64,000 nucleotides of DNA from contig CAXXMM010000006.1 of the NCBI GenBank assembly GCA_963676385.2, positions 1 to 64,000 on the forward strand. Direction: 5' to 3'. Both the position numbers and the translations under genes were made by a program. How positions within the stretch are numbered: position 1 is the first letter of the stretch; the number at the start of each line of letters is the position of its first letter. This DNA is from UBA1422 sp963676385 (GTDB taxonomy: Bacteria; Bacillota; Clostridia; Peptostreptococcales; Anaerovoracaceae). The notes beneath the pieces were generated by a model. That model was given only the letters and a program-made list of their open reading frames with translations. It was not told the DNA's origin and searched no databases. Positions 49,524-58,761 of the stretch are shown here, piece by piece.

Positions 49524-50177
49524 TTAAGAGATTTCTTTTTGTTTTTCCAGATGAACCACTTGGTCGCAAAACTCGGTCACCTGGGGGTCATGGGTTGCAA
49601 TAATAATGCACTTCCCTTCCTTGGCAAGTTCTCTAAAGATTTCCAGAACTTCTTCGGTGTTGGCTCGATCCAGATTTCCCGTGGGTTCATCAGCCAAAAT
49701 AACTTGGGGATCATAGGACAAGGCCCGTGCAATGGCCACTCGCTGTTGCTCCCCGCCGGACAATTTCAGCACCCGACGTTTCTGCAAGTTTTCCGATAAG
49801 TGGACCTTTTCCAAAAGCTCTGTCGCCCTTTGTTCTTTATTCTCGATTTTTTTGCCTGCCACATCCATGGATAGTACCACATTTTCTCTTGCGGTCAACC
49901 GGGGCAACAAATTGTATCCCTGAAAGATTACACCAATCTTTTTGCTACGCAAATCGTACTTATCGATGGTGGACAAGTCCTGATCATCAAACAGGATTTT
50001 GCCCCCCGTGGGGGATGTAAGTCCGGAAAGCAGAGATACCAAAGTTGTTTTTCCGGCGCCTGACCTTCCTGTCAGTGCAATCATCTTGCCGCTTTCAAAG
50101 GATATGTTAAGGCCATCAATGACCTTATTGCCATTTCCGTATCGGTACTCTAGGTTTTCTATTTGCAAAATATTCAT
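49524..50177 (-). CDS. ABC transporter ATP-binding protein (MacB/LolD type)
   Basis: A 217-residue ATPase with Walker A GRSGAGKTT, signature LSGGEQQRVAIARAL, Walker B VILADEPTGNLD and His switch ATHD. This is the LolD/MacB-type of the family that drives FtsX-like permeases for peptide, lipid or antibiotic export. The permease lies directly upstream. It is controlled, in all likelihood, by the two-component system at 51.8-53.7 kb encoded next to it. Confidence 0.93.
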   Translation of the reverse strand: MNILQIENLEYRYGNGNKVIDGLNISFESGKMIALTGRSGAGKTTLVSLLSGLTSPTGGKILFDDQDLSTIDKYDLRSKKIGVIFQGYNLLPRLTARENVVLSMDVAGKKIENKEQRATELLEKVHLSENLQKRRVLKLSGGEQQRVAIARALSYDPQVILADEPTGNLDRANTEEVLEIFRELAKEGKCIIIATHDPQVTEFCDQVVHLEKQKEIS

Positions 50178-50192
50178 TTTGTATTTCCTCCC

Positions 50193-51698
50193 TTACTCTC
50201 TCTCACTTAGTATTCGCATGGGCTCATACCTCATGACGAATATTAATGCAGCGACACTTGCCATTAGGGAAAGTAAGATGCAAATTCCTGCCAAACTGAG
50301 AACCACTGATAAATCCATGGTTGGGCTAAGTGAGTCAATATAGTTGTCCACGTTAGTAACTTGACTATCACCCCCGCCGCCGCCAGGTCCACCGCCTACT
50401 TCTCTGCCAAACTGAGCAGTTTGATCTGATTGTTGCTCTTGTATGGAAGAAATCTGATCCGCCAGCAACTTGTCAGCTACAGGTTGTGACAAGGCACCAC
50501 CTATTCCGGTTCCTACAACGACCCCGATTAGTGCTACCAGGAATGCCTCTGTGAGGAATTGAAGTGCCACATTTTTCTTTTTCATACCTATGGCAGTCAA
50601 TACGCCCACTTCATATTTTCGTTCTCTGATAATGAATATGCTGAACAGTGTCAGTAGTATACCGCCGATGCCCAGCACGATGGCCAGAAGCACAGTGGCG
50701 AATTTTTTCAAGTTGGTCAGCGGCAACAGGCTGTTTTCGTAGTTGGTAATGTCGTTGCTGCTGACTGTATATTCATCGGACAGACCCATTTTTGTGACGT
50801 CCGTCTGAAATGCTTCATAAGCCTCCGGCGTGCCTAATACATAGGTGCCTGTAACCGAAGACATCATTTTTGAATCATCATCGGATTTTGCGACGATGGC
50901 CTTCAAGGTTTCATAGTTTGTATATATTTGATTGGAAGGATCCATAGAAGACAAGAGCCCACCGCCCTGTTGGGTTGTAGAGGAACTGCTGCTTCCGGAG
51001 AAAATTCCGGTTACCTTTAAGGTAAATATCTGTGAATCATCATCAGGGTTAGCAACTTTGATTTTATCTCCGACTTCTATGCTGTTTAGTGTGGCCAGCT
51101 CTTGAGAAATGACGCACTCTTTATTGTTGGTTCCGAATTCAAATACTTCACCATCCTCCATGGTATAGGTGCCATCTGTAAAGTCGGTCATGGCGTCAGC
51201 ATCACTGACCCCCAACAAAGTGAAGTCGCCCATGGTGAATTTCTTGCTGCTGTCACTGTCGCTATCGCTGCTGTCCGAGTCAGAATTTCCCTGATTGTCA
51301 GGGCTTGGCATATTAAAGGATTGACTTGAAGTTTCTACCGCATCCAGACTTGAAGTTGCACTTGCAGAGGAAGACATGGTGTAATAGAAATCTTGAACCT
51401 GATCAGAAGTCGCGTACTCCTTCATTTCTTTAAGGGTCAGGGGGTCCACGGATGTCATGACATCTTTTGCGTCCGCCCCATCTTCTGTGGCATCACTCAT
51501 TAGTTTTTCACGATCCACCCCAATGGTAGCTGTAATATTCAGGCTGTCCAGTCCTGCCTGTTCTGTTTTATCAGCCGACTCCATAATAATAAGTGCGATA
51601 CAGCTTGAAAATGCAATGATGCATACGATGAGACCAATGAGGACATTTCTCCCTTTTGACCGAAGAAGGTTCCTCCAGGCGTTCTTGATGATGTACAT
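50193..51698 (-). CDS. ABC transporter permease (FtsX/MacB type)
   Basis: A 501-residue permease: one N-terminal membrane segment (about residues 18-38), a large extracellular domain of about 300 residues, and three C-terminal segments (about residues 335-360, 390-415, 465-490). The extracellular domain has an unusual Asp/Ser run (SDSDSSDSDSDSS, near residue 150) and a Gly-rich loop (GGGPGGGGG, near residue 435), both likely flexible tethers. The gene precedes the ATPase with a 15-base gap. Probably exports or senses an envelope-active compound. Confidence 0.88.
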   Translation of the reverse strand: MYIIKNAWRNLLRSKGRNVLIGLIVCIIAFSSCIALIIMESADKTEQAGLDSLNITATIGVDREKLMSDATEDGADAKDVMTSVDPLTLKEMKEYATSDQVQDFYYTMSSSASATSSLDAVETSSQSFNMPSPDNQGNSDSDSSDSDSDSSKKFTMGDFTLLGVSDADAMTDFTDGTYTMEDGEVFEFGTNNKECVISQELATLNSIEVGDKIKVANPDDDSQIFTLKVTGIFSGSSSSSTTQQGGGLLSSMDPSNQIYTNYETLKAIVAKSDDDSKMMSSVTGTYVLGTPEAYEAFQTDVTKMGLSDEYTVSSNDITNYENSLLPLTNLKKFATVLLAIVLGIGGILLTLFSIFIIRERKYEVGVLTAIGMKKKNVALQFLTEAFLVALIGVVVGTGIGGALSQPVADKLLADQISSIQEQQSDQTAQFGREVGGGPGGGGGDSQVTNVDNYIDSLSPTMDLSVVLSLAGICILLSLMASVAALIFVMRYEPMRILSERE

Positions 51699-51747
51699 AC
51701 ATAACTCCTTTCCTGTTTATGTTTTCATTTTGCACCATAAAAATAAA

Positions 51748-51787
51748 AACAACCTTAAAGAAGGAATTTTCTTCTTTAAGGTTGTTT
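51748..51787. terminator. terminator between the histidine kinase and the ABC permease genes
   Basis: AACAACCTTAAAGAAG pairs perfectly with CTTCTTTAAGGTTGTT around a 7-base loop, followed by TT. A 16-bp stem that works in both directions by composition; on this strand it follows the kinase gene. Confidence 0.9.
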
Positions 51788-51825
51788 TAGGGTTTTTTAT
51801 TTTTTGTCAGGCCACAGCCTTCCAA

Positions 51826-53058
51826 TTACAACTCTACCACGAATTTTGCACCATCTTTTACGGTGGTATCCGCATAAATTTTACCCTTATGCAGGGTTAC
51901 AATCGCCCGTGCAATGGACAATCCCAAACCATATCCGCCACTATCCCTGTCTCGGGCAAAGTCTGCGCGGTAAAACCGCTCAAAGATTTTGATCCCGTCC
52001 GTTTCAGAAATAGAATCCCCTTCATTATATATGGAGAAAATTTTTCTATTTCCCTTTTTCTTCAGTTCAATATGAATCTTTCCTCCTTCTTTGGTATGCT
52101 TTACAGCATTTTCAACCAGCAAACGAATCATCTGTGCCAACTTTTCTCGATCCCCGTTAATGCTCAAGGATTTTTCGCAATCCATTTCAAGTTGGATTCC
52201 GCTTTCAAACATCAGACTTTCAAAGGGCAAAACGCAGGATTGAATCAAATCATCCAGCACCACATAACTGTCATTTCGATGGAAGGTGGGATCGTCCATG
52301 GTGGCCAAGGTCAATAAGCTGTTTACCAGTCCATTCATTCTTATCGTTTCCGTTTGAATATACCCCAACCATTTGCTTTGTTTTTTCGTAGAACCCTCTA
52401 ACACTGCCAAGTTGGCATTGATAACAGAAATCGGCGTCTTCAACTCATGGCTGGCATCCGCCACAAAACGCGTTTGGGCGGCAAAAGCCTTGGCAACCGG
52501 TCTTGAAACCCATCGAGACAGAAATATCGCCAAGCATAGCATGACGAGCCACACTAAGGCCAGTATCTCTCCCGAAATCATAAATAACTTTTTTTCTACT
52601 TGAGTCTGAGTGGAAACGTCCATAAAAACGGCAATATATCCATAGGTTTTTTTCTGAAGCAGGTACCTCCAATTTTGAATTTCCCCGCTACTTTTGCCTT
52701 TTTCAATGGCAACGGTAGCCATGGTATGTACCGTTGACATATCTAAATTGGAAATACTTCCATAGGTAATCCCCACAAAATCTCCGTCACTATTGATTTT
52801 TGCCGCAACATAAGAATCCGTCCGAAAATCCATCTCCGGTATTTGACCCACCTGTGGCTTGCTGGTACTTCCTGTTTGCGGAAGCATTCCATCCCGGTTT
52901 GCAATTTCTTGTAACCGGGAATCAATACTCTCTTCATTATAGTGATGATTGGAATAATTGATTAACACAAAAGAACCCAACAGTAAAATGGTCATCATGC
53001 CCATGACAATCAGGACAAAGTTTCTTTTTAATTTTGTTATGACAGTTGGCTTGCTCAT
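51826..53058 (-). CDS. sensor histidine kinase
   Basis: A 410-residue membrane kinase with two membrane segments (about residues 13-33 and 155-178) around an extracellular sensor domain of 120 residues, a HisKA dimer domain with FVADASHELKTPISVI (phospho-His), and an ATP-binding domain with N, G1 (DREKLAQMIRLLVENAVKH), and GYGLGLSIARAIV. It overlaps the response regulator gene by four bases. It neighbours an ABC exporter and most likely responds to a compound that the exporter handles. The sensor domain has no recognised fold. Confidence 0.92.
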   Translation of the reverse strand: MSKPTVITKLKRNFVLIVMGMMTILLLGSFVLINYSNHHYNEESIDSRLQEIANRDGMLPQTGSTSKPQVGQIPEMDFRTDSYVAAKINSDGDFVGITYGSISNLDMSTVHTMATVAIEKGKSSGEIQNWRYLLQKKTYGYIAVFMDVSTQTQVEKKLFMISGEILALVWLVMLCLAIFLSRWVSRPVAKAFAAQTRFVADASHELKTPISVINANLAVLEGSTKKQSKWLGYIQTETIRMNGLVNSLLTLATMDDPTFHRNDSYVVLDDLIQSCVLPFESLMFESGIQLEMDCEKSLSINGDREKLAQMIRLLVENAVKHTKEGGKIHIELKKKGNRKIFSIYNEGDSISETDGIKIFERFYRADFARDRDSGGYGLGLSIARAIVTLHKGKIYADTTVKDGAKFVVEL

Positions 53059-53723
53059 TGCTTGATTCTATACCCAATTCCTCTCACAGTTTGGATTTCC
53101 ACTTTTGACTCCAGATATTTAATCTTTTTACGCAAAAATGAAACATAAACTTCTACGTTATTATGTACTGCCTCGCTGTCAAAACCCCAAACTTTTTCAA
53201 TTAGCAGTTCTTTGGTAATAATCCGATCCGTGTTTCGGAGAAAGATCTCCATCATCTGAAATTCTTTGAGGGAAAGGGGAATCATTTTGTCCCCGCAGCT
53301 CAACTCAGAAGTATTGGTGTTTAAAGTCAAATCCCCAACAGTCAACCCTTCCACCATAACTTCCCCTTTTCGTCTGGTCATGGCGCGTATGCGCGCCAAC
53401 AACTCATCTGGCTCAAAAGGTTTGGTCAAGTAGTCGTCCGCACCGGCATCCAAACCTCCAACCTTATCCCCTATCATATAGCGAGCCGTTAACAGAATTA
53501 CCGGGGTGGCCACATGATTTGCTCGAAGCTGTTTCAACACTTCAACCCCATCCATCCTTGGCAACATAATATCCAGTATAATGGCATCATAAATTTGGGT
53601 TAGTCCATAGTCCAAGCCGGATTCTCCATCATGAACTGTATCAACACTATACTTATGCTTTTTGAGAATTTCTGCAAGGGCCTCACAAAGTCTCACTTCA
53701 TCTTCAACAATTAGTATTTTCAT
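53055..53723 (-). CDS. OmpR-family response regulator
   Basis: A 222-residue regulator: receiver domain with EDE acid pocket (LIVEDEVRL), phosphorylation Asp in AIILDIMLPRMDGVEVL, and Lys in DYLTKPF; then an OmpR/PhoB winged helix with the terminal HNNVEVYVSFLRKKI and VRGIGYRI. It overlaps the kinase gene. The target is probably the ABC transporter operon next to it. Confidence 0.94.
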   Translation of the reverse strand: MKILIVEDEVRLCEALAEILKKHKYSVDTVHDGESGLDYGLTQIYDAIILDIMLPRMDGVEVLKQLRANHVATPVILLTARYMIGDKVGGLDAGADDYLTKPFEPDELLARIRAMTRRKGEVMVEGLTVGDLTLNTNTSELSCGDKMIPLSLKEFQMMEIFLRNTDRIITKELLIEKVWGFDSEAVHNNVEVYVSFLRKKIKYLESKVEIQTVRGIGYRIKQ

Positions 53724-54002
53724 TTTACCTTCTTCTTTTTCAGCATCATTAATGACAATTTTTATTACCTATGCCAATAATTATAACAAAAAACTTTTAA
53801 TTAGGATATACCGTTTAGTATTCATAAAATTGTGTAAAAAATAACAAAGTATATATTACATAACACATAATAAAATTGTATACTTAAATGATTCTTAATA
53901 TAATACTTGCTACAATGTAGCAGATATTATAAAATGAACGAAAATAACTGGAATAATATGAAATAGTATACATAATTGAACCATATGTTTGGAGAATAAA
54001 AA
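53724..54002. other. AT-rich intergenic region between the two-component system and the EET locus
   Basis: Divergent promoter region of about 280 bases, no gene seen. A TTGCTA and TATAAA pair with about 15 bases between them stands near 53908-53935 and might start the electron transfer operon; the spacing is short, so this is tentative. Confidence 0.4.
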
Positions 54003-55970
54003 ATGAAAAAAATTGTCATTATTGGTGCCGGCTACGCCGGAATCCTCACCGCCAAAAAATTGGCGAAAAAATTTAAAGAAAAAGAGGAAGTTTCTATCCT
54101 CTTGATTGACAAACATTCCTATCATACCATGCTTACCGAACTCCATGAAGTATCCGCTGCCAGGGTAGATGAAGATAGCATAAAAATCAGTCTATCTAAA
54201 GTCTTTGCAGGCAGAAACGTTGAAGTGATTATGGATACGGTTTCTTCCATTGATTTTGACAATAAGGTGGTAGCGGGAACTGACGCCACCTATCAATACG
54301 ATTATCTGGTTCTGGCTTCCGGTTCAAAGCCTACCTATTTTGGTGTCAAAGGGGCTGCAGAGAATGCCTTTAACCTTTGGTCCTTTGATGATGCCATTGT
54401 CCTAAAAGAGCGTATCGAAAATGCTTTTCGAAAGGCCGCTGTACAACCTGATCTGGAGAAGCGCAAAAAGCTTCTGACTTTTTATATAGTCGGAGCTGGG
54501 TTCACCGGTGTTGAAATGGCCGGCGAACTGGCCGAATATGTGCCCATTCTCTGCAAAAAGCATGGTATTTCTTTTGAGGAAGTTACCATGGTTAATGTTG
54601 ATATGCTTCCCCGTGTGGTTCCAATTTTACCGGAAAAGCTATCCAACAAAGTGGAAAAGCGCCTCAACAAAATGGGAGTTGAGGTCATGCTCAATACTGG
54701 AGTGATGGAAATTGGCCCAGACTATATTGATTTGAAAGTCGGAGAAGAAGTTTCTCGTCATCCTGCAGGTACGGTGGTATGGGCTGCCGGCATCGAAAGT
54801 GCCGATATTGCTTATGAGGCGGGGAAAACCTTAGCCATGATAGGGCGAGGAAGGCTAAAAACCGATTCATTCCTTCGGGCAGAAGGAAAAGAAGACGTAT
54901 ATGTGGTAGGCGATAACATGTTCTACATCCCGGAAGGTCAGGAAATCCCAGTTCCTCAAATGGTTGAGAACTGCGAACACAGTGCAGCAACCGCGGCAAA
55001 AAATATTACTGCTTCCATCCGCGGAGGTAAAATGGAAACATACAAGCCCTCCTTTCATGGTGTCATGGTTTGCGTTGGCGGACGTTATGGAGTGGCGCGA
55101 GTTGGATTCCCAAATAGGATGTTCAACCTGCCTTCCTTCCTAGCTATGTTGTCCAAGCATTTTATCAACATCATATATTTCCTACAGGTTCTGGGCTGGA
55201 ATAAAGTTGTCAGCTACTGCAAGCATGAGTTTTTTACCATTCGCAACAAGCGAAGTTTCTTGGGCGGGCATTTTTCCAATCGGACCCCAAGTTTTCTTTT
55301 AGTTCCTTTGAGGGTGTGGCTCGGTGCTGTCTGGGTTTTTGAGGGCATCAAAAAGATTGTCGAAGGTTGGATGGTTTCACCAAAGTTAGATGATTTCTTT
55401 GGTGCTGCCAATACTTGGTACAATTCTATCGCCGGCAGTATTTCCGAAACCGCATCAAATGGGGGCGCAGATGCCGCGTCAGCGGCCACCGGTACCGGTG
55501 GTGGAGAAGCAGTCTCCACAGGAGTTGCCTACCTTGACTTTCACATCTTTGAGGTGATTCGAGTGCTCTTTGTATCCGGTAAAAGTTTTGTAGAGGCCGG
55601 CCTTTCGGATATGGCTTTCAAAATTGATTTTGCCCCAATGACCTGGTTCGTCAATGAATTTGTGACAGGTCATGATGGAATGCAAATGGTCATGCAGATT
55701 GGGATTGTTCTTGCAGAAATACTCATAGGTTTAGCGTTAATGGGCGGGTTATTCACCTTCCTATCCTCCGCTGCTTCTTTGGTTTTGCAATTGATGTTTA
55801 TCATGACTACCGGCTTATACTTAACAACTTTTTGGATGATTTTTGCTGCCATTGCAGTGTTAATTGGCGGCGGCAGTACCTTCTCTCTGGATTATTATGT
55901 ACTTCCTGCACTGAAGAATAGATGGGGCAAACTGAAGTTTGTCAGAAAGTGGTATCTGTATCATGACTAA
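54003..55970 (+). CDS. ndh2: type II NADH dehydrogenase with C-terminal membrane domain (EET)
   Basis: 655 residues. Residues 1-400 are a two-dinucleotide-binding flavoprotein (IVIIGAGYAGILTAKKLA for FAD; FYIVGAGFTGVEMAGELAEY for NADH; VVGDNMFYI). The C-terminal 250 residues hold membrane segments of a DoxX-like type (about residues 430-460 and 560-640) with an Ala/Gly-rich loop (ASNGGADAASAATGTGGGE). This C-terminal extension is characteristic of Ndh2 of the Listeria flavin-based extracellular electron transfer (EET) system, which sends NADH electrons to demethylmenaquinone. The gene begins the locus; the next ATG overlaps its stop. Confidence 0.9.
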   Translation: MKKIVIIGAGYAGILTAKKLAKKFKEKEEVSILLIDKHSYHTMLTELHEVSAARVDEDSIKISLSKVFAGRNVEVIMDTVSSIDFDNKVVAGTDATYQYDYLVLASGSKPTYFGVKGAAENAFNLWSFDDAIVLKERIENAFRKAAVQPDLEKRKKLLTFYIVGAGFTGVEMAGELAEYVPILCKKHGISFEEVTMVNVDMLPRVVPILPEKLSNKVEKRLNKMGVEVMLNTGVMEIGPDYIDLKVGEEVSRHPAGTVVWAAGIESADIAYEAGKTLAMIGRGRLKTDSFLRAEGKEDVYVVGDNMFYIPEGQEIPVPQMVENCEHSAATAAKNITASIRGGKMETYKPSFHGVMVCVGGRYGVARVGFPNRMFNLPSFLAMLSKHFINIIYFLQVLGWNKVVSYCKHEFFTIRNKRSFLGGHFSNRTPSFLLVPLRVWLGAVWVFEGIKKIVEGWMVSPKLDDFFGAANTWYNSIAGSISETASNGGADAASAATGTGGGEAVSTGVAYLDFHIFEVIRVLFVSGKSFVEAGLSDMAFKIDFAPMTWFVNEFVTGHDGMQMVMQIGIVLAEILIGLALMGGLFTFLSSAASLVLQLMFIMTTGLYLTTFWMIFAAIAVLIGGGSTFSLDYYVLPALKNRWGKLKFVRKWYLYHD

Positions 55971-56937
55971 TTTTACCTTTGAGAAAGGAATCTCAGAGGT
56001 CATCAAAAAAACAGAAAGCACCCTTACCCTTGCTCCCCGCATTATTTCCCAATATACCGGGCATCTGGCTGAAGCCAGAGGGAAGTTCATTCGTGCTCGC
56101 GCTTTGTTGGCCTGTAGCTTAGATTCGGGAAATCAAGTCAATCAAGACAGTGTGCAAATGGCTACTGCTATTGAACTGTTTCATTTGGCAACTCTGGTTC
56201 ACGATGATGTGATTGATGATGCCGATACAAGAAGAGGCATTTCAACCTTACAGAAGAAATTCGGAAAACGAACCGCGGTGATTTGTGGAGATTATTTGCT
56301 TAGCATTTCCCTTCGCGAGGCGGCCCTAGTAGAGATTCCGGACAAAAACGAAGAACGGGCAAACCCTTTGCTTCTAGACTATATCCACCGAGTATGTATT
56401 GGAGAATTGGAACAATATCAAAACAACGGAAATTTTCAGTTATCCATGTTTTCCTATCTACGGATTATTCGTGGCAAAACCGCCACTTTGTTTGAGGCGG
56501 CATACCGAGCGGGAGCTTATTGTTCCGGTGCTGATGAGCAGCTGTGGCAAAAATATGCAAAACTCGGACGTTTTGTCGGCATGATTTTCCAGTTGTCCGA
56601 CGATTGTATCGATTATGAGTTTTCTGAAGACCGGGCCAAAAAACCTGTTGGTAAAGACTTTGAGGAAGGGGTTGTAACCCTCCCCCTTATTGCCGCTCTT
56701 GAAAGAGCACCCTTATCCAGCAAAGAGATTGCATCCTTCAGGGGCAAACCTTTTGAAGTGGCAACTTTTGTGAAACGCCATGGGGGAACGGACTACACTC
56801 GATCCATTGCGGGAAAGTATTACATCAAAGCCCAAGAAATAATAAATGAGATTCCCGGCACACCGAAAAAAATACAATTACTGAAAGATATTTTGCAACT
56901 GGCATATGCCGGCACATTGAAGAATGAGGGAAAATGA
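55963..56937 (+). CDS. dmkB: polyprenyl diphosphate synthase (EET quinone tail synthesis)
   Basis: A 324-residue trans-prenyl synthase. First Asp-rich motif VHDDVIDDADTRRG (DDxxD), second QLSDDCIDYEF (DDxxD). Makes the long isoprenoid tail of the locus-specific demethylmenaquinone. It starts inside the end of ndh2 (ATG at 55963, stop at 55970) and overlaps dmkA by four bases. No ribosome site beyond translational coupling is needed. The position matches the known EET operon order. Chain length is not predictable here. Confidence 0.9.
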   Translation: MTNFTFEKGISEVIKKTESTLTLAPRIISQYTGHLAEARGKFIRARALLACSLDSGNQVNQDSVQMATAIELFHLATLVHDDVIDDADTRRGISTLQKKFGKRTAVICGDYLLSISLREAALVEIPDKNEERANPLLLDYIHRVCIGELEQYQNNGNFQLSMFSYLRIIRGKTATLFEAAYRAGAYCSGADEQLWQKYAKLGRFVGMIFQLSDDCIDYEFSEDRAKKPVGKDFEEGVVTLPLIAALERAPLSSKEIASFRGKPFEVATFVKRHGGTDYTRSIAGKYYIKAQEIINEIPGTPKKIQLLKDILQLAYAGTLKNEGK

Positions 56938-57836
56938 TTCATCGATATTTAGCCTTTGTGGAAATCAAAACTAAAATAACCAGCCTGTTTGCCTTTGCCA
57001 TGGCTTTGGCCTATCTTCTGTATTTAAATCAATCCATTGATTGGAAAATGACAGGTATTTTCTTTGGGGCAATGTTTATTTTTGATTTGACTACCACGGG
57101 CATCAACAACTACATTGATACCCGCACCAATGATCAGACTCTACAATTCAATCGTCCCGTTGCTCTGGCCATCATTTATGTCATGCTCCTCATCAGCGGC
57201 GGACTTGGGATATGGTTGGCAGTTCTTACAGACTGGGTAGTCTTGGGTGTTGGCACACTTTGCTTCATCTGTGGTATTTTTTATACTTTTGGGCCGGTAC
57301 CCATTTCCCGAGTACCTTTAGGTGAAGCGTTGTCAGGAATTTTTTATGGGCTGTTGATTCCCTTCCTTTTGCTATATATCAATCTCCCCCAGGGAAGCTT
57401 GCTTTCATTGGAAATATCGGGGGGCACCATTACAATGGTTGGTCATTTGTTCGCCTTGCTGGGCCTAGGCCTCCTTTGCTGGGCGCCCATGGTATGCACC
57501 GCCAACATTATGCTTGCAAACAATATTTGCGACTTGGAAAAGGATATTTTGGTGAATCGCCATACCTTACCCTACTACATTGGAAAAAAGCCGGCGGTTA
57601 CCTTGTATGGGCTTTTGTACTATTCTGTGTATGTGGCAGCCATTGCCTTAGTTCTGCTGAACTTTCTTCCCCCGCTATACTTGCTTTTGTTGATTACTCT
57701 TGTCCCAGTTGAAATGAACCTTCGGACGTTTCGAAAGAAACAAGACAAGTCAATCACCTTTATTACATCCATTAAAAATTTTGTTGCGGTGATGGCCGGC
57801 CAGTGTATCGTCTTGTTGCTATGCGGAGTACTGTAA
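56934..57836 (+). CDS. dmkA: UbiA-family prenyltransferase (EET demethylmenaquinone synthesis)
   Basis: A 300-residue membrane prenyltransferase with eight to nine hydrophobic segments. First Asp motif region NNYIDTRTND, second ANNICDLEKD (the usual N/DxxxD pair). It attaches the tail to the naphthoate ring for a quinone that serves EET, and is distinct from the MenA of the respiratory chain. Overlaps its neighbour by four bases, which confirms the operon. The overall length matches MenA-type enzymes. Confidence 0.88.
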   Translation: MIHRYLAFVEIKTKITSLFAFAMALAYLLYLNQSIDWKMTGIFFGAMFIFDLTTTGINNYIDTRTNDQTLQFNRPVALAIIYVMLLISGGLGIWLAVLTDWVVLGVGTLCFICGIFYTFGPVPISRVPLGEALSGIFYGLLIPFLLLYINLPQGSLLSLEISGGTITMVGHLFALLGLGLLCWAPMVCTANIMLANNICDLEKDILVNRHTLPYYIGKKPAVTLYGLLYYSVYVAAIALVLLNFLPPLYLLLLITLVPVEMNLRTFRKKQDKSITFITSIKNFVAVMAGQCIVLLLCGVL

Positions 57837-58223
57837 ATGATGAAATTTTTTAAGAAAACGGACATTGCAATTATATTTGGCATTCTAGTGTTGGCAGCTG
57901 TGCTATACTTTGTGTATTTTCAGTCCGCCCAAGGGAAACAGGTGGAAGCAAAGATATTCTATGAAAACAAACTGGTGAAGGTGGTATCCCTATCAGAAGG
58001 AAAAGACTATGATTTTTCAGTAAAAGGTCATGAAGATGTTGTTTTTCACGTTTATGCCGATGGGGCCATCGCTTTTGTGAAATCAGATTGTCCGGACAAA
58101 GTTTGCATCCATGCGGGGAAACTAAAAATGTCAGGTCAGTCTGCTGCATGTTTACCCAATGGCTTAGTGCTTCGGATTGCACCTTTGGAAGATAATCTGG
58201 AAGATCCGGATGTGGTGATATAA
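57837..58223 (+). CDS. eetA: EetA-like NusG-domain-II membrane protein
   Basis: A 128-residue protein with one N-terminal membrane segment (about residues 10-30) and an extracellular NusG domain II-like beta domain (VEAKIFYENKLVKVVSLSEGKDY, then CPDKVCIHAGKLKMSGQSAACLPNGLVLRI). The Cys pattern is typical of EetA. EetA and EetB are needed for EET in Listeria, by an unknown mechanism. The start abuts the stop of dmkA. Membrane-anchored and external. Confidence 0.88.
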   Translation: MMKFFKKTDIAIIFGILVLAAVLYFVYFQSAQGKQVEAKIFYENKLVKVVSLSEGKDYDFSVKGHEDVVFHVYADGAIAFVKSDCPDKVCIHAGKLKMSGQSAACLPNGLVLRIAPLEDNLEDPDVVI

Positions 58224-58735
58224 TGAGTAAAACAGAACGATTAGTCCTTGTATCCTTATTCTTTGCTGTAGCTCTGATTATCTCAGTGGTGGAGAATTCC
58301 TTGCCACCGATTCCGGGAACCATTCCCGGGGTAAAATTTGGGTTTTCCAACATTGCAGTGATGTATGTCCTGTTTTTTGTAGGCAAAAAAGAGGCCTACG
58401 CGGTAGCGGTGCTGAAATCCGTATTTGTTTTTTCAACTCGCGGATTTGTGGCTTCAGTCCTAAGCTTAAGCGGCGGACTGTTATCCATCACCGTGATGGT
58501 CCTGCTGCTATTGATATTCAAAGACAAAATATCCTATTTGGTATTATCCATCAGCGGTGCAGTGTTTCATAATATTGGCCAGTTAGTGGCCGTATCTCTG
58601 GTATATTCGAATTTTTATCTGCTTTATTACTTTCCGGTCCTATTGGTGGCCGGTGTAATCGCCGGGGTGGCAACGGCAACATTATTAAAGATTATTATGC
58701 CGATTTTCAAAAGATTTCGGCTTAGTAATAAATGA
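58223..58735 (+). CDS. eetB: EetB-like Gx transporter family membrane protein
   Basis: A 170-residue membrane protein with about five hydrophobic segments, resembling the ECF-substrate-specific/heptaprenyl diphosphate synthase component I (Gx transporter) family. Marks are ENSLPPIPGTIPGVKFGFSNIAVMYVLFFVG and RGFVASVLSLSGGLLSI. In Listeria this is EetB. The ATG overlaps the last base of eetA. It may form a membrane complex with EetA. Confidence 0.88.
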   Translation: MSKTERLVLVSLFFAVALIISVVENSLPPIPGTIPGVKFGFSNIAVMYVLFFVGKKEAYAVAVLKSVFVFSTRGFVASVLSLSGGLLSITVMVLLLLIFKDKISYLVLSISGAVFHNIGQLVAVSLVYSNFYLLYYFPVLLVAGVIAGVATATLLKIIMPIFKRFRLSNK

Positions 58736-58761
58736 TTTTCTATATTTTAAGGAGGGAAAAT

